A DNA stretch of 64,000 nucleotides from Lelliottia wanjuensis (GCF_030238365.1 NZ_JASSOT010000065.1:1-64000); one strand, 5' to 3'; counted from the first letter of the stretch, positions 53,249 through 63,226 are shown. Numbers and translations: made by a program. The notes: generated by a model not told the origin, from the letters alone.

Positions 53249-53722
53249 ATGAACCGTCGCGCAGGTAAGCCAACTACAAAAAAAAAGACGCAACTGGTGA
53301 ATGTTGAAGAGCATGTTGAAGGGTTTCGTCAGGTGCGTGAGGCGCACCGTCGCGAGCTGATTGATGACTACGTTGAGCTGATTTCCGATCTCTTTCGCGA
53401 GGTCGGGGAAGCGCGTCAGGTGGATATGGCTGCCCGCCTGGGCGTGTCGCAGCCCACGGTTGCCAAAATGTTAAAACGCCTGGCCTCGGTCGGGCTGATT
53501 GAAATGATCCCGTGGCGCGGGGTGTTCCTGACGCCGGAAGGGGAAAAACTGGCGCAGGAAAGTCGCGAGCGCCATCAGATCGTCGAAAACTTCCTGCTGG
53601 TGCTGGGCGTGAGCGAAGACATCGCTCGCCGCGATTCGGAAGGGATTGAACACCACGTCAGCGAAGAGACGCTGGAGAAATTCCGCGAGTTCACGCTCAA
53701 ATTCGGATCGGCTGCTGAATGA
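53249..53722 (+). CDS. mntR: Manganese-responsive transcriptional regulator MntR
   Basis: MntR, 157 residues, is the DtxR-family repressor that senses Mn2+ and controls mntH, mntP and mntS. The N-terminus is Lys-rich (KPTTKKKTQ); the winged helix (about 58-80, [19 protein letters not shown]) binds DNA and the helical C-terminus dimerises. Metal-binding Glu/His residues lie in the [10 protein letters not shown] segment and near HHVSEE. It overlaps ybiR by four bases (ATGA). Confidence 0.96.
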   Translation: MNRRAGKPTTKKKTQLVNVEEHVEGFRQVREAHRRELIDDYVELISDLFREVGEARQVDMAARLGVSQPTVAKMLKRLASVGLIEMIPWRGVFLTPEGEKLAQESRERHQIVENFLLVLGVSEDIARRDSEGIEHHVSEETLEKFREFTLKFGSAAE

Positions 53723-54828
53723 ACATTCCGGGGCTGCGGGCGCTCGCCCGCGATCGCTTTTTGCATCTTCTGTTACTGATTGGCGTCGGGCTGAGCTTTT
53801 TCGTGCCCTTTGCGCCCGCCGCCTGGCCGGCGGCTATCGACTGGCACACCATCATTACCCTGAGCGGGCTGATGATGCTTACCAAAGGGGTGGAGCAGAG
53901 CGGCTATTTCGACGTCATCGGGCGCAAAATGGTGCGCCGCTTTGCCACCGAGCGAAAGCTGTCGCTGTTTATGGTGCTGGCCGCCGCGCTGCTCTCCACC
54001 TTTCTGACCAACGACGTGGCGCTGTTTATCGTCGTGCCTTTGACTCTGACGCTGCGCAAGCTGTGTGAGATCCCGGTCAATCGGCTGATTATCTTCGAAG
54101 CGCTGGCGGTTAACGCCGGATCGCTGCTGACGCCGATCGGCAACCCGCAAAACATACTCCTCTGGGGGCGCTCCGGGCTGTCGTTCACGGCGTTCACCTG
54201 GCAAATGGCGCCTCTGGCGCTGGTGATGATGCTCTCCCTGCTGGCGGTGTGCTGGTTCGCCTTTCCGAATAAAGCGCTCAACTACCACACCGGAACCCAG
54301 GCCTCGTCATGGAATCCGCGGCTGGTGTGGGGTTGTCTGGCCCTGTATATCGTTTTCCTGACGGCGCTGGAACTGAAGCTGGCGCTGTGGGGCGCCCTGC
54401 TGGTGGCGGGCGGTTTTTTACTCCTGGCGCGCCGGGTGCTGATCAGCGTTGACTGGACGCTGCTGCTGGTATTCATGGCGATGTTTATCGACGTGCATCT
54501 GCTGATTCAACTTCCCGCCCTGCAGAATTCCCTGCACAGCGTCAGCGGACTGTCTCCGCTCGGCCTGTGGCTGACGGCAATTGGCCTGTCGCAATTTATC
54601 AGCAACGTCCCGTCGACTATCCTGCTGATCAACTACGTCCCGCCAACCGCGCTGCTGGCCTGGGCTGTGAACGTGGGCGGATTCGGCTTACTGCCGGGAT
54701 CGCTCGCCAATCTGATCGCTCTGCGCATGGCAAACAACCGCCGGATCTGGTGGCGATTCCACCTCTGGTCCCTGCCAATGCTGGTCTGGGCGGCCGCCGT
54801 CGGTTTCGGATTATTCCTTCTCATATAG
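53719..54828 (+). CDS. ybiR: Putative anion/ion transporter YbiR
   Basis: A 369-residue membrane protein of the ion transporter superfamily (SLC13/ArsB-like) with ten to eleven helices and the conserved [16 protein letters not shown] motif near residue 97 and [14 protein letters not shown] near 133. Its substrate is unknown. In E. coli it follows mntR, and co-translation with mntR here suggests a link with metal balance, but no direct evidence exists. Confidence 0.93.
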   Translation: MNIPGLRALARDRFLHLLLLIGVGLSFFVPFAPAAWPAAIDWHTIITLSGLMMLTKGVEQSGYFDVIGRKMVRRFATERKLSLFMVLAAALLSTFLTNDVALFIVVPLTLTLRKLCEIPVNRLIIFEALAVNAGSLLTPIGNPQNILLWGRSGLSFTAFTWQMAPLALVMMLSLLAVCWFAFPNKALNYHTGTQASSWNPRLVWGCLALYIVFLTALELKLALWGALLVAGGFLLLARRVLISVDWTLLLVFMAMFIDVHLLIQLPALQNSLHSVSGLSPLGLWLTAIGLSQFISNVPSTILLINYVPPTALLAWAVNVGGFGLLPGSLANLIALRMANNRRIWWRFHLWSLPMLVWAAAVGFGLFLLI

Positions 54829-54880
54829 TGCGCTAATTGTCAGGTTTTCCTGGCAAATGTATAGCAACGTCCTAACTTTA

Positions 54881-54909
54881 GTGAACGGCATAAATGTGAT
54901 GCCGTTCAC
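54881..54909. promoter_or_regulatory. Palindrome before the tripartite efflux operon
   Basis: Perfect 11-bp arms GTGAACGGCAT and ATGCCGTTCAC with a seven-base spacer lie 21 bp before the adaptor gene. It has no T tract, so it fits an operator for an unlinked regulator better than a ybiR terminator. Confidence 0.6.
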
Positions 54910-54930
54910 TGACAGGAACGTTGTTGGCAT

Positions 54931-56016
54931 ATGGCAGACGAAAACGAAACCTCAGAACAAAACGAAAAACCAGAGCGCAAAGGTCCCGGGAAAAAACCGT
55001 TAATCATTCTTGGGATCGTGGTGGTGGTGATGGTCGTCGCGGCGCTGGTGTGGTGGTTTCTCACCCGCAACGAAGAGACGACGGATGACGCCTTTACCGA
55101 TGCCAACGTGGTGACTATTGCCCCGAAAGCGGCAGGCTACGTCACGGATCTGCGGGTGCGCGATAACCAGCGGGTCAGGAAGGGCGATCTGCTGGTAGTC
55201 ATCGATCCGCGTGATACTACCGCTCAGCGCGATCAGGCCCAGGCGCAGTTAGGCCTGGCCGTGGCACAGCTGCATCAGGCGCAGGCCCAGCTGGCGCTGT
55301 CGAAGGTGCAATATCCCGCCCAGCGCGATGAAGCCAAAGCTCAGGTCCTGAAAGCGCAGGCGGATATGGCGAATGCGCAGGCCGAGTATCGCCGCCAGCG
55401 CGGTGTCGATCCCCGCGCCACCACCCAACAAAGTATTGATTCCGCGAATGCCCAGCTGCGCAGCGCGCAGGCCGGGCTTGCCAGTGCGCAGGCTCAGCTG
55501 GAAGTAGCGGAGCAAGTTCAGCTCCAGATCCGCCAGCAGGAGACCAACGTCGAAGCGCGTGAACGTCAGGTCGATCAGGCGAAAGCCCAGCTCGAAACCG
55601 CCAACCTGAATCTCTCCTATACCAAAGTGCGCGCCCCGTTCGATGGGTTTGTCACCAAGCGTAACGTTCAGACGGGCACCCTGGTGCAGGCCGGTACGGC
55701 GCTGTTTTCGCTGGTGTCGCCGGACATCTGGGTGGTGGCCAACTTCAAAGAGTCTCAGCTTGAGCGCATGCGCCCCGGTAATAAGGTGGCGATCACCGTC
55801 GATGCCTGGCCGAACATAAAACTCGAAGGCCACATCGACAGTATCCAGCAGGGGAGCGGCTCGCGCTTCTCGGCCTTCCCGGCGGAAAACGCCACCGGCA
55901 ACTTTGTGAAAATCGTGCAGCGCGTTCCGGTCAAAATCGTCATCGACAAAGGACTGGACCCGAACATGCCTCTGCCGCTGGGGCTCTCCGTTGCGCCGAA
56001 GGTCACACTGGAATGA
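54931..56016 (+). CDS. HlyD/EmrA-family efflux adaptor
   Basis: A 361-residue membrane-fusion protein: acidic and basic N-terminal segment, one membrane helix (about 27-46, LIILGIVVVVMVVAALVWWF), lipoyl-like domain, a long alpha-helical hairpin rich in Ala-Gln repeats (about 100-230), then beta-barrel. It pairs with the MFS pump (ATGA overlap) and the downstream outer-membrane factor, giving an EmrAB-TolC-like system with its own channel. Substrates cannot be told from sequence. No counterpart lies after ybiR in E. coli. Confidence 0.9.
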   Translation: MADENETSEQNEKPERKGPGKKPLIILGIVVVVMVVAALVWWFLTRNEETTDDAFTDANVVTIAPKAAGYVTDLRVRDNQRVRKGDLLVVIDPRDTTAQRDQAQAQLGLAVAQLHQAQAQLALSKVQYPAQRDEAKAQVLKAQADMANAQAEYRRQRGVDPRATTQQSIDSANAQLRSAQAGLASAQAQLEVAEQVQLQIRQQETNVEARERQVDQAKAQLETANLNLSYTKVRAPFDGFVTKRNVQTGTLVQAGTALFSLVSPDIWVVANFKESQLERMRPGNKVAITVDAWPNIKLEGHIDSIQQGSGSRFSAFPAENATGNFVKIVQRVPVKIVIDKGLDPNMPLPLGLSVAPKVTLE

Positions 56017-57584
56017 CGGACCACAGCCACGAAAACTGGCGGCCCGCCAGTAATCCCTGGGCGGTGGCGATTGTCGTCACGCTGGCGGTGTTTATGGAGA
56101 TCCTCGACACCACCATCGTCAACGTGGCGCTCCCGCACGTGGCCGGTTCGCTCTCGGCCAGCTACGACGAATCGACCTGGGTGCTCACCAGCTATCTGGT
56201 CGCCAACGGCATCGTGCTGCCCATCTCGGCGTTTCTCAGCCGGGTGTTTGGCCGCAAGCAGTTCTTCCTGATCTGCATCGTGATGTTCACTATCTGCTCC
56301 TTCCTGTGCGGGATAGCCACGGAGCTGTGGCAAATCATTCTGTTTCGCATCATGCAGGGCTTTTTTGGCGGCGGGCTTCAGCCCACGCAACAGTCGGTGC
56401 TGCTTGACTACTTCAAACCCGAAGATCGCGGCAAAGCCTTTGGCCTGTCGTCGATCGCGATCATCGTGGCCCCGGTGCTGGGGCCGACGCTCGGCGGCTG
56501 GATCACCGATAACTACTCCTGGCGCTGGGTCTTCTTTATCAATATTCCGGTTGGCATCGTGACGGTGCTGGCGATTTATCAGCTGCTGGAAGATCCGCCG
56601 TGGGAGCGCAAATCCGAAGAGAAACTCTCCATCGACTGGACGGGGATTGGCCTGATCGCCCTTGGGCTCGGCTGTCTGCAGGTGATGCTCGATCGCGGCG
56701 AAGATGACGACTGGTTCTACTCGAACTTTATCCGCACCTTCGCGGTACTGACGCTTATTGGCATTATCGGCGCGATTTACTGGCTCCTTTACGCCAAAAA
56801 ACCGGTGGTGGATTTGCGCTGCATGAAGGACAAAAACTTTGCCGTGGCCTGTCTGCTGATGGGCGGGATGGCGATGATTTTGTACGGCAGTTCGGTGGTG
56901 ATCCCGCAGCTCGCCCAGCAGGATTTGGGCTACACCGCCACCTGGTCCGGGATGGTGCTCTCGCCCGGCGCGGTGCTGATTGTCCTGACCATCCCGCTGG
57001 TGCTGAAACTGATGCCCATCGTGCAAACGCGGTGGATCATCGCCTTTGGTTTCGCCTGTCTGGCGGTGTCGTTCTTCTGGTCGCGAACTCTGACGCCGGA
57101 TATCGATTTCGAGACGCTGGTGCTGTTTCGTAGCGCCCAGTCGTTCGGGCTGGGGTTCCTGTTTGTTCCGCTCACCACCATCGCCTTTATTTCGATACCC
57201 AGACAGCTCAACGGCGACGCCGCCGCGCTCTTCACCATGTTCCGTAACGTGGCCGGATCGATCGGGATTTCGCTCTCGACCGCCGCCATCACGGAGCGCG
57301 CCCAGACGCACAGCGCGCATCTGGCCTATCACGCCTCGCCGTTTAACGAGCAGTTCCAGCTGGCGCTGCGGGAGTCGGCGCAGGCGATCCAGAACTTCAC
57401 CACCCAGGTCGGCAACCCGCTGGATATCGCCACCGGGCGCATGTACCAGACCATGATTGAACAGTCGCGCTTTCTGGCCTACGTGGACGTTTTCACGATC
57501 CTGAGCGCGGTCGCATTACTGCTTATTCCGTTTTGTTTGTTGCTCTCGCCGGTGAAAAGCGAAGGCAGTGCAGGAGCACATTGA
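56013..57584 (+). CDS. DHA2-family (EmrB-like) MFS efflux pump
   Basis: A 523-residue proton-driven exporter with fourteen predicted helices. Motif D-like LDTTIVNVALPHVAG is near residue 30, motif A-like SRVFGRKQFFLI near 80 and motif C-like APVLGPTLGGWI near 155. EmrB-type pumps expel hydrophobic compounds across both membranes with an EmrA adaptor. It overlaps the adaptor by four bases and the outer-membrane gene by one. Confidence 0.92.
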   Translation: MTDHSHENWRPASNPWAVAIVVTLAVFMEILDTTIVNVALPHVAGSLSASYDESTWVLTSYLVANGIVLPISAFLSRVFGRKQFFLICIVMFTICSFLCGIATELWQIILFRIMQGFFGGGLQPTQQSVLLDYFKPEDRGKAFGLSSIAIIVAPVLGPTLGGWITDNYSWRWVFFINIPVGIVTVLAIYQLLEDPPWERKSEEKLSIDWTGIGLIALGLGCLQVMLDRGEDDDWFYSNFIRTFAVLTLIGIIGAIYWLLYAKKPVVDLRCMKDKNFAVACLLMGGMAMILYGSSVVIPQLAQQDLGYTATWSGMVLSPGAVLIVLTIPLVLKLMPIVQTRWIIAFGFACLAVSFFWSRTLTPDIDFETLVLFRSAQSFGLGFLFVPLTTIAFISIPRQLNGDAAALFTMFRNVAGSIGISLSTAAITERAQTHSAHLAYHASPFNEQFQLALRESAQAIQNFTTQVGNPLDIATGRMYQTMIEQSRFLAYVDVFTILSAVALLLIPFCLLLSPVKSEGSAGAH

Positions 57585-59107
57585 TGATCTACACACGTTT
57601 GTCCCCCCTGTTTTTAGTGTTGCTGTTAGCCGGGTGCGCCGTGGGGCCGGACTACCAGCCGCCCGCGCCAAATACGCCCGCGAAGTGGAACGATCCGGGC
57701 GATGCGGAGGTGAAATCGAAAGCCGAGAGCAAGGCGGTGAACCCCCGCTGGTGGAAGACCTTTGGCTCCCCACAGCTCGACAGTCTGATTGACCGGGCGA
57801 TTGCCGGAAACCTCTCGCTGCAACAGACGGTCCTGCGCATCGCCGGGGCGCGCGAGCAAATTACCCAGGCGGGCGGGGCCTTTTATCCCTCGGTGAACGG
57901 CAATTTACAGGCCACCCGCCAGCAGCTGGGTCTGGAAGGTGAACTGAAATCGCATGGGGTTTACGACCAGATAGATAACGTCGACCCGGATCTGAAAGGC
58001 GCGCTGGGCCCGCTCACTCAGCCGGTGAACCTCTATCAGGGCAGCTTTGACGCCCAGTGGGAGCTCGATCTGTGGGGCAAAGTGCGCCGTCAGGTGGAAG
58101 GCGCAGAGGCGCAGCAGCGGGCGGCGATTGAGCAGCGTAATGACGCGCTGGTCTCCCTGGAAGCCGAAGTGGCGCGCGCCTGGCTGCAGCTGCGAGGCGC
58201 GCAAAGCGTGATGGCGACGCTCAATACGCAAATCGAGAGCGCGCAGCAAACCCTCGATCTGACCGAGAGCCGCCAGCGCGGCGGGCTCTCGCCGCAGATG
58301 GATGTGGAAAACGCTCGCGCGCAGCTGGGCAATCTGGAAGCCCAGCTCCCGCAATATCAGGCGCAGGAGCGTCAGGCGATGAACGGCCTGGCGATTTTGC
58401 TCGGCAAACCGCCGGGTGCGCTGGATGGCGAGCTGCGTTCCGTTCAACCGCTCCCGGCGTTGCCGGAGATTGTGCCGACGGGCATCCCGTCAACCCTGGC
58501 CCGCCGTCGCCCGGACGTGCGCGAGGCGGAAGCCAATCTTCATGCGGCGACGGCGCAAATCGGCGTTTCCGTCGCCGAGCTGTTCCCGAGCGTGTCGCTC
58601 TCCGGGCAGTTTGGCCTGCGCAACAGCGAAACCAACTGGCTCACGGACTGGAGCAGCCATTTTTACAGCGTCGGCCCGCAGGTTTCGATCCCGATTTTCC
58701 AGGGCGGACGGCTGGTCTCCAGCGTCAAAGTGGCGCGCGCGCAGCAGGGGGCCGCGGTGCTGGACTATCGCCAGACGGTACTCACCGCGCTGGGGGATGT
58801 GGAAAACGCGCTGGTCAGCTATCGCACGGATCAGCAGCGTGAAGCGGGTTTAGGCAAAACCATCGATGCGCTGCAAAACGCATTCGATCTGGCGAGCGAC
58901 AGCTATCGCCAGGGGATAGCCAGCTTTATCGACGTGCTGGATGCCCAGCGCCAGCTGGCTCAGGCGCAACAGCAGCGCGCGCAGGCCCAGGTGCAAAGTG
59001 CGCTCGATCTGGTGGCGCTCTACAAGGCCCTCGGCGGGGGCTGGGAGCCGTATCAGCAGGTGAATTTGCCGGATTATTCGGTATTTGGCGACGCCCCGCG
59101 CGGATAA
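57584..59107 (+). CDS. NodT/OprM-family outer-membrane efflux lipoprotein
   Basis: A 507-residue outer-membrane factor. The ATG at 57584, overlapping the MFS stop by one base, gives a lipoprotein signal with lipobox LAGC (Cys near residue 19) and CAVGPDYQPP, the NodT start. Two OEP repeats follow with long helices (about 180-260 and 390-470). It completes a self-contained tripartite pump, so TolC may not be needed. Confidence 0.92.
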   Translation: MIYTRLSPLFLVLLLAGCAVGPDYQPPAPNTPAKWNDPGDAEVKSKAESKAVNPRWWKTFGSPQLDSLIDRAIAGNLSLQQTVLRIAGAREQITQAGGAFYPSVNGNLQATRQQLGLEGELKSHGVYDQIDNVDPDLKGALGPLTQPVNLYQGSFDAQWELDLWGKVRRQVEGAEAQQRAAIEQRNDALVSLEAEVARAWLQLRGAQSVMATLNTQIESAQQTLDLTESRQRGGLSPQMDVENARAQLGNLEAQLPQYQAQERQAMNGLAILLGKPPGALDGELRSVQPLPALPEIVPTGIPSTLARRRPDVREAEANLHAATAQIGVSVAELFPSVSLSGQFGLRNSETNWLTDWSSHFYSVGPQVSIPIFQGGRLVSSVKVARAQQGAAVLDYRQTVLTALGDVENALVSYRTDQQREAGLGKTIDALQNAFDLASDSYRQGIASFIDVLDAQRQLAQAQQQRAQAQVQSALDLVALYKALGGGWEPYQQVNLPDYSVFGDAPRG

Positions 59108-59215
59108 CGTTCAGAGGATTGGGCAAGAAACAGACAGGAACGCCACATTCGCGTTTTGCTGGGGCGGAGTATAACTATCCGGCACCCATCAAACGAACAC
59201 TGTGAGGAACGTCAT

Positions 59216-60253
59216 ATGCGTTATCAAAAACTGGGCAATACCGGTCTGTTTGTTTCTGAACTCTGCCTCGGCACCATGACCTTCGGGGGCGAAGGCGGCA
59301 TGTGGGGTAAAATTGGTCAGCTCCAGCAGAGCGAGGCGGAAAAGCTGGTAGGCCGCGCGCTGGATGCCGGAATTAACTTTATCGATACCGCCAACGTCTA
59401 CTCGGAAGGGCGCTCGGAGGAGATCACCGGCCAGGCGCTGAAAAATCTTAAGATCCCGCGTGAAAATGTGGTCGTTGCCACCAAAGTCTTCGGCGAAACC
59501 GGCACGGCAGGCGTCAACTCGCGCGGCAGCTCGCGCTATCACATCATCAATAGCGTCAAAGAGAGTCTGCGCCGCATGCAGCTCGATCATATCGATCTTT
59601 ATCAGCTGCACGGTTTCGACCCGGCAACGCCAATCGAAGAGACGCTCTACGCCCTGGATAATCTGGTGCAGCACGGCCATGTGCGCTACATCGGGGTGTC
59701 GAACTGGGCGGCGTGGCAGATCACCAAAGCGCTGGGGATCTCCGAGCGTCTTGGGCTGGCGCGGTTTGCTTCGCTTCAGGCGTACTACACCATCGCCGGG
59801 CGCGATCTGGAGCGTGAATTAGTGCCGATGATGCAAAGCGAAGGCGTCGGGCTGATGGTCTGGAGCCCGCTGGCCGGTGGTTTGCTGAGCGGGAAGTATA
59901 GCCGCGACGGTCAGAGCGAAGCAGGCAGTCGTCGTCAGGAGTTTGACTTCCCGCCGGTGGAGAAAGAGCGCGCGTTCGACTGTGTCGATGTGATGCGCAC
60001 CATTGCCGAGAGCAAAGGCGTGTCGGTGGCGCAGATCGCGCTGGCGTGGCTGCTGCATCAGAAGGTGGTGAGCAGCGTGATCATTGGCGCCAAACGCGTT
60101 GACCAGCTTGATGACAATATCGCCGCGACCGCAATTCGTCTGAGCGACGATGAACTGCACCAGCTCGACGCCGTCAGCGCGCTGCCGCGGGAATATCCGG
60201 GCTGGATGCTGGAGCGTCAGGGCGAATATCGCCAGAATCAGCTGAAGGGTTAA
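59216..60253 (+). CDS. Aldo/keto reductase
   Basis: A 345-residue NADPH-dependent oxidoreductase of the Kv-beta-like AKR group. The catalytic tetrad is visible as Asp57, Tyr62, Lys90 and His132 (DTANVYSEG, ATKVFG, QLHGFD), and the cofactor loop IGAKRVDQLDDNIAA is near residue 290. The ATG at 59216 behind GTGAGGAACG is preferred to the frame start at 59156. The substrate is unknown. It is a single gene between the efflux operon and a REP pair. Confidence 0.9.
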   Translation: MRYQKLGNTGLFVSELCLGTMTFGGEGGMWGKIGQLQQSEAEKLVGRALDAGINFIDTANVYSEGRSEEITGQALKNLKIPRENVVVATKVFGETGTAGVNSRGSSRYHIINSVKESLRRMQLDHIDLYQLHGFDPATPIEETLYALDNLVQHGHVRYIGVSNWAAWQITKALGISERLGLARFASLQAYYTIAGRDLERELVPMMQSEGVGLMVWSPLAGGLLSGKYSRDGQSEAGSRRQEFDFPPVEKERAFDCVDVMRTIAESKGVSVAQIALAWLLHQKVVSSVIIGAKRVDQLDDNIAATAIRLSDDELHQLDAVSALPREYPGWMLERQGEYRQNQLKG

Positions 60254-60261
60254 CCTCCATC

Positions 60262-60352
60262 GCCGGGCGGCGCTGCGCTTGCCCGGCCTACAAAAAACAC
60301 ACACAAATCCACGAACGTAGGCCGGATAAGCGAAGCGCCATCCGGCTTTTTT
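60262..60352. repeat. Pair of REP palindromes after the aldo/keto reductase
   Basis: GCCGGGCGGCGCTGCGCTTG and an inverted GTAGGCCGGATAAGCGAAGC unit, about 35 bp apart. Confidence 0.88.
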
Positions 60353-60413
60353 ATTTCTATCCCGCTCACAAAAAACGATCCTTCCCTTTGCTTGATTTTT
60401 CATCTTTGGCTAT

Positions 60414-60446
60414 ATGACTAGTCATGAAATTTAAATGACTAGTCAT
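60414..60446. promoter_or_regulatory. Two identical palindromic operators of the beta-glucoside locus
   Basis: ATGACTAGTCAT occurs at 60414-60425 and 60435-60446, each a perfect dyad, 21 bp apart (two helical turns) and extended by TAT/ATA at the outer ends. TTGGCT (60407) and TTTAAA (60430) are a possible -35/-10 pair. The GntR regulator at 63227 is the likely ligand. Confidence 0.75.
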
Positions 60447-60459
60447 ATAGGGAGAGACC

Positions 60460-61836
60460 ATGAAGCAATCACTGCCAGCAAACTTTTTATGGGGTAACTC
60501 GGTGTCCAGCATGCAGACCGAGGGGGCGTGGAACGAGGGCGGAAAAGGCATGTCGGTGTACGACATCCGCGAAGCCGGTGAAAACGCCTCGGACTGGAAA
60601 GTCGCCACCGACTCCTATCATCGCTATAAAGAAGATTTCGACCTGATGCAGGATCTGGGCATGAACTGCTACCGCTTCCAGATCTCCTGGAGCCGCATCT
60701 GCCCGCAGGGCGACGGCGAATTCAACGAAGAGGGCATCGCGTTCTACGATCGTTTCATCAACGATCTCATCGCGCGCGGTATCGAGCCGATGGTCTGCCT
60801 GTATCACTTCGACATGCCGCTGGCGCTGGCCCAGGAGTACAACGGCTTTAACGACCGTCGGGTGCTGGACGCGTTTGTGCGCTACGGCAAAAAGATGATC
60901 GACTGCTACGGCGACCGCGTGAAGTACTGGCTGACCTTCAACGAGCAGAACATTTTCCACATGCCGGAAGCGTTCCGGGTGTCGGGCTACATGAACGGCG
61001 AGCAAACCCTGCGTGAACTGTACGAAATTCAGCACCATACGATGGTGGCGCACATGGCGCTGACGGAGTATCTGCATCAGGCCAAACCGGGCCAGATGAT
61101 GGGCGGCATGCTGGCGCATCAGCTCATTTATCCGGCGACCTGCAAACCGCGCGATATCTTCTGCGCTCAGCAGTACGACGAATTCCTCAACCAGAACCTG
61201 CTGCGCGTCTTTGCGGGGCAAGGCTACAGCCCGGCGGTGATGGCGGTGGTTGAGCAGCAAGGCTTCGGCGATATCTATCGCGCGGAAGATCTGGCTCTGC
61301 TGGCGCGCACCAAAAACGACTTCATGGCCTTCAGCTACTACGCGAGTAAAACCCTCGACAGCGACCCGATCCCGGAAGGCACGCCGGTCAACTACTACCT
61401 GGCACACGGCGAGAAAAACAACCCGTTCCTGAAAGCCACCGAATGGAACTGGCAGATCGACCCGCTCGGTTTCCGCACCATCATCACCCGCTACTACAAC
61501 GACTGGCGTCTGCCGGTGTTCCCGATTGAAAACGGCATCGGGGTGATTGAGTCCTGGGACGGCGTGAATCCGGTCGAAGATGACTACCGCATCGACTATC
61601 ACCGCAAGCATTTCGAGGCGATGAAAGCGGCGATCTTCGAAGACGGTGCGCAGGTGATCGGCTATCTCGGCTGGGGTTTGATCGACATTCTCAGCTCCCA
61701 GGGCGACATGCGTAAACGCTACGGCGTGGTGTATGTCAACCGCGAGAACCACGATCTTAAAGATATGAAACGCGTGCCGAAAAAGAGCTACGCGTGGTTA
61801 AAACAGGCTATTCATAGCAACGGAAGCGAGCTGTAA
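60460..61836 (+). CDS. 6-phospho-beta-glucosidase, glycoside hydrolase family 1
   Basis: A 458-residue GH1 TIM-barrel enzyme that cleaves phosphorylated beta-glucosides after PTS uptake. The acid/base Glu162 lies in TFNEQN and the nucleophile Glu357 in PIENGIG. The C-terminal loop SSQGDMRKRYGVVYV carries the Ser, Lys and Tyr that hold the 6-phosphate, which separates it from plain beta-glucosidases. It is the first gene of a likely three-gene operon. Confidence 0.9.
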   Translation: MKQSLPANFLWGNSVSSMQTEGAWNEGGKGMSVYDIREAGENASDWKVATDSYHRYKEDFDLMQDLGMNCYRFQISWSRICPQGDGEFNEEGIAFYDRFINDLIARGIEPMVCLYHFDMPLALAQEYNGFNDRRVLDAFVRYGKKMIDCYGDRVKYWLTFNEQNIFHMPEAFRVSGYMNGEQTLRELYEIQHHTMVAHMALTEYLHQAKPGQMMGGMLAHQLIYPATCKPRDIFCAQQYDEFLNQNLLRVFAGQGYSPAVMAVVEQQGFGDIYRAEDLALLARTKNDFMAFSYYASKTLDSDPIPEGTPVNYYLAHGEKNNPFLKATEWNWQIDPLGFRTIITRYYNDWRLPVFPIENGIGVIESWDGVNPVEDDYRIDYHRKHFEAMKAAIFEDGAQVIGYLGWGLIDILSSQGDMRKRYGVVYVNRENHDLKDMKRVPKKSYAWLKQAIHSNGSEL

Positions 61837-61888
61837 GTCGTACGCTGCCGGACCGGTTTTTGTGACTGATTGATGGGAAATATCCGCT

Positions 61889-63211
61889 ATGTCTGATACA
61901 AAAATTACACCTGCGATGCAGTCGTTTGTCGACAGATTTGTTGAGTTCTCCGCGCGCCTGGCCAACCAGGTGCACTTACGCTCCCTGCGCGATGCCTTCG
62001 CCACGGTGATGCCGATCTTCATCCTTGCCGGTCTTGCGGTACTGGTGAATAACGTGGTGTTTCCGTGGGTGCTGGAGGGTGAAACTCTCGCCCAGTTCAA
62101 AGTGTGGGGCGAGGCGATCATCAACGGCACGCTGAACATCGCGGCGCTGTTGCTGGCCCCAATGATTGCCTGGTCGCTGGCGCGCAACAAAGATTTTGAC
62201 AACCCGGTTTCGGCAGTGGTTATCGCCGTCAGCAGTTTTATCATTATGATGCCGATGCAGTTGCAATTAGTGCCCGTCGGCAGCCAGACTGCGGTGAACG
62301 TCACCCAGGTGCTGACGTTCGGCAATATTGGCTCGACGGGGATTTTTGCCGGCGTGCTGATCGGCCTGATCTCTACCGAAGTGTTTATCGCCATTTCGCG
62401 CCTGAAAGCATTGCACATTTCGCTCGGCGAGAACGTCCCGCCTGCGGTGAGTAAATCCTTTACGGCGCTGATCCCGACCATCATCACGCTTTCGCTCTTC
62501 GCCGTTGTGGCGGCGCTGCTGGCGAACGTACTGCACACGGATCTGATCCACCTGATCACCCATTTCATCCAGCAGCCGCTGCGACTGATTAACACCAGTC
62601 TGCCCGGCACCATTTTTATCTACAGCTTCGGGAATTTCCTGTTTACGCTCGGTATTCACCAGTCGGTGGTGAACAGCGTGATTCTGGAACCTTTCCTGTT
62701 AATCAACACCAATGAGAACATGCTGGCCTTCGCCAACGGTCAGCCGATCCCGCATATCATCAACAATATTTTTGTCCCGACCTTCGGGATGATTGGCGGG
62801 ACAGGCAGCACTATTTCGCTGCTGATCGCCATCTTCATCTTCTCGCGCCAGAAATCGGCCAAACAGGTGGCGCGCCTGTCGCTGGCGCCGGGGCTGTTTA
62901 ACATCAACGAGCCGGTGATTTTTGGCCTGCCGATTGTCTTTAACCTGCCGTTGATGATCCCGTTTGTGTTACTTCCGGCGATCGGGATTTACTTCGCCTG
63001 GCTCTGTACCACGCTCGGGCTGATGTCGCGCTGCGTGGTGATGATCCCATGGACCACGCCGCCGATACTCAGCGCCTGGCTGGCGACGGCGGGGGACTGG
63101 CGGGCGGTGGTGGTTCAGTTGGCAATCATTGTATTTGGTGTATTCTTCTACCTGCCTTTCCTCAAGATTGCTGAGAGGGTGGCGTTGAAAAACAGTGTGA
63201 TAGCGGATTAA
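61889..63211 (+). CDS. PTS EIIC, lactose/cellobiose family
   Basis: A 440-residue sugar-transporting permease of the lactose/N,N'-diacetylchitobiose PTS family, with about ten helices and the conserved LAPGLFNINEPVIFGLPIVFN region near residue 335, where the sugar-contacting Asn and Glu lie. Fusion to EIIA or EIIB domains is absent and no such gene is in the window, so EIIA and EIIB must come from elsewhere. It lies 52 bp after the GH1 gene. Confidence 0.9.
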   Translation: MSDTKITPAMQSFVDRFVEFSARLANQVHLRSLRDAFATVMPIFILAGLAVLVNNVVFPWVLEGETLAQFKVWGEAIINGTLNIAALLLAPMIAWSLARNKDFDNPVSAVVIAVSSFIIMMPMQLQLVPVGSQTAVNVTQVLTFGNIGSTGIFAGVLIGLISTEVFIAISRLKALHISLGENVPPAVSKSFTALIPTIITLSLFAVVAALLANVLHTDLIHLITHFIQQPLRLINTSLPGTIFIYSFGNFLFTLGIHQSVVNSVILEPFLLINTNENMLAFANGQPIPHIINNIFVPTFGMIGGTGSTISLLIAIFIFSRQKSAKQVARLSLAPGLFNINEPVIFGLPIVFNLPLMIPFVLLPAIGIYFAWLCTTLGLMSRCVVMIPWTTPPILSAWLATAGDWRAVVVQLAIIVFGVFFYLPFLKIAERVALKNSVIAD

Positions 63212-63226
63212 TCAAAAGGAAAAGGC

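Noticed and set aside
55755-57332. 525-codon minus-strand open frame opposite the EmrB-like pump
   Set aside because: Very rich in Arg, His, Gln and Asp with no hydrophobic core or motif; the plus strand is clearly an MFS pump.
60487-61752. 421-codon minus-strand open frame opposite the GH1 gene
   Set aside because: Opposite a GH1 enzyme with intact catalytic residues; composition is that of an antisense shadow.
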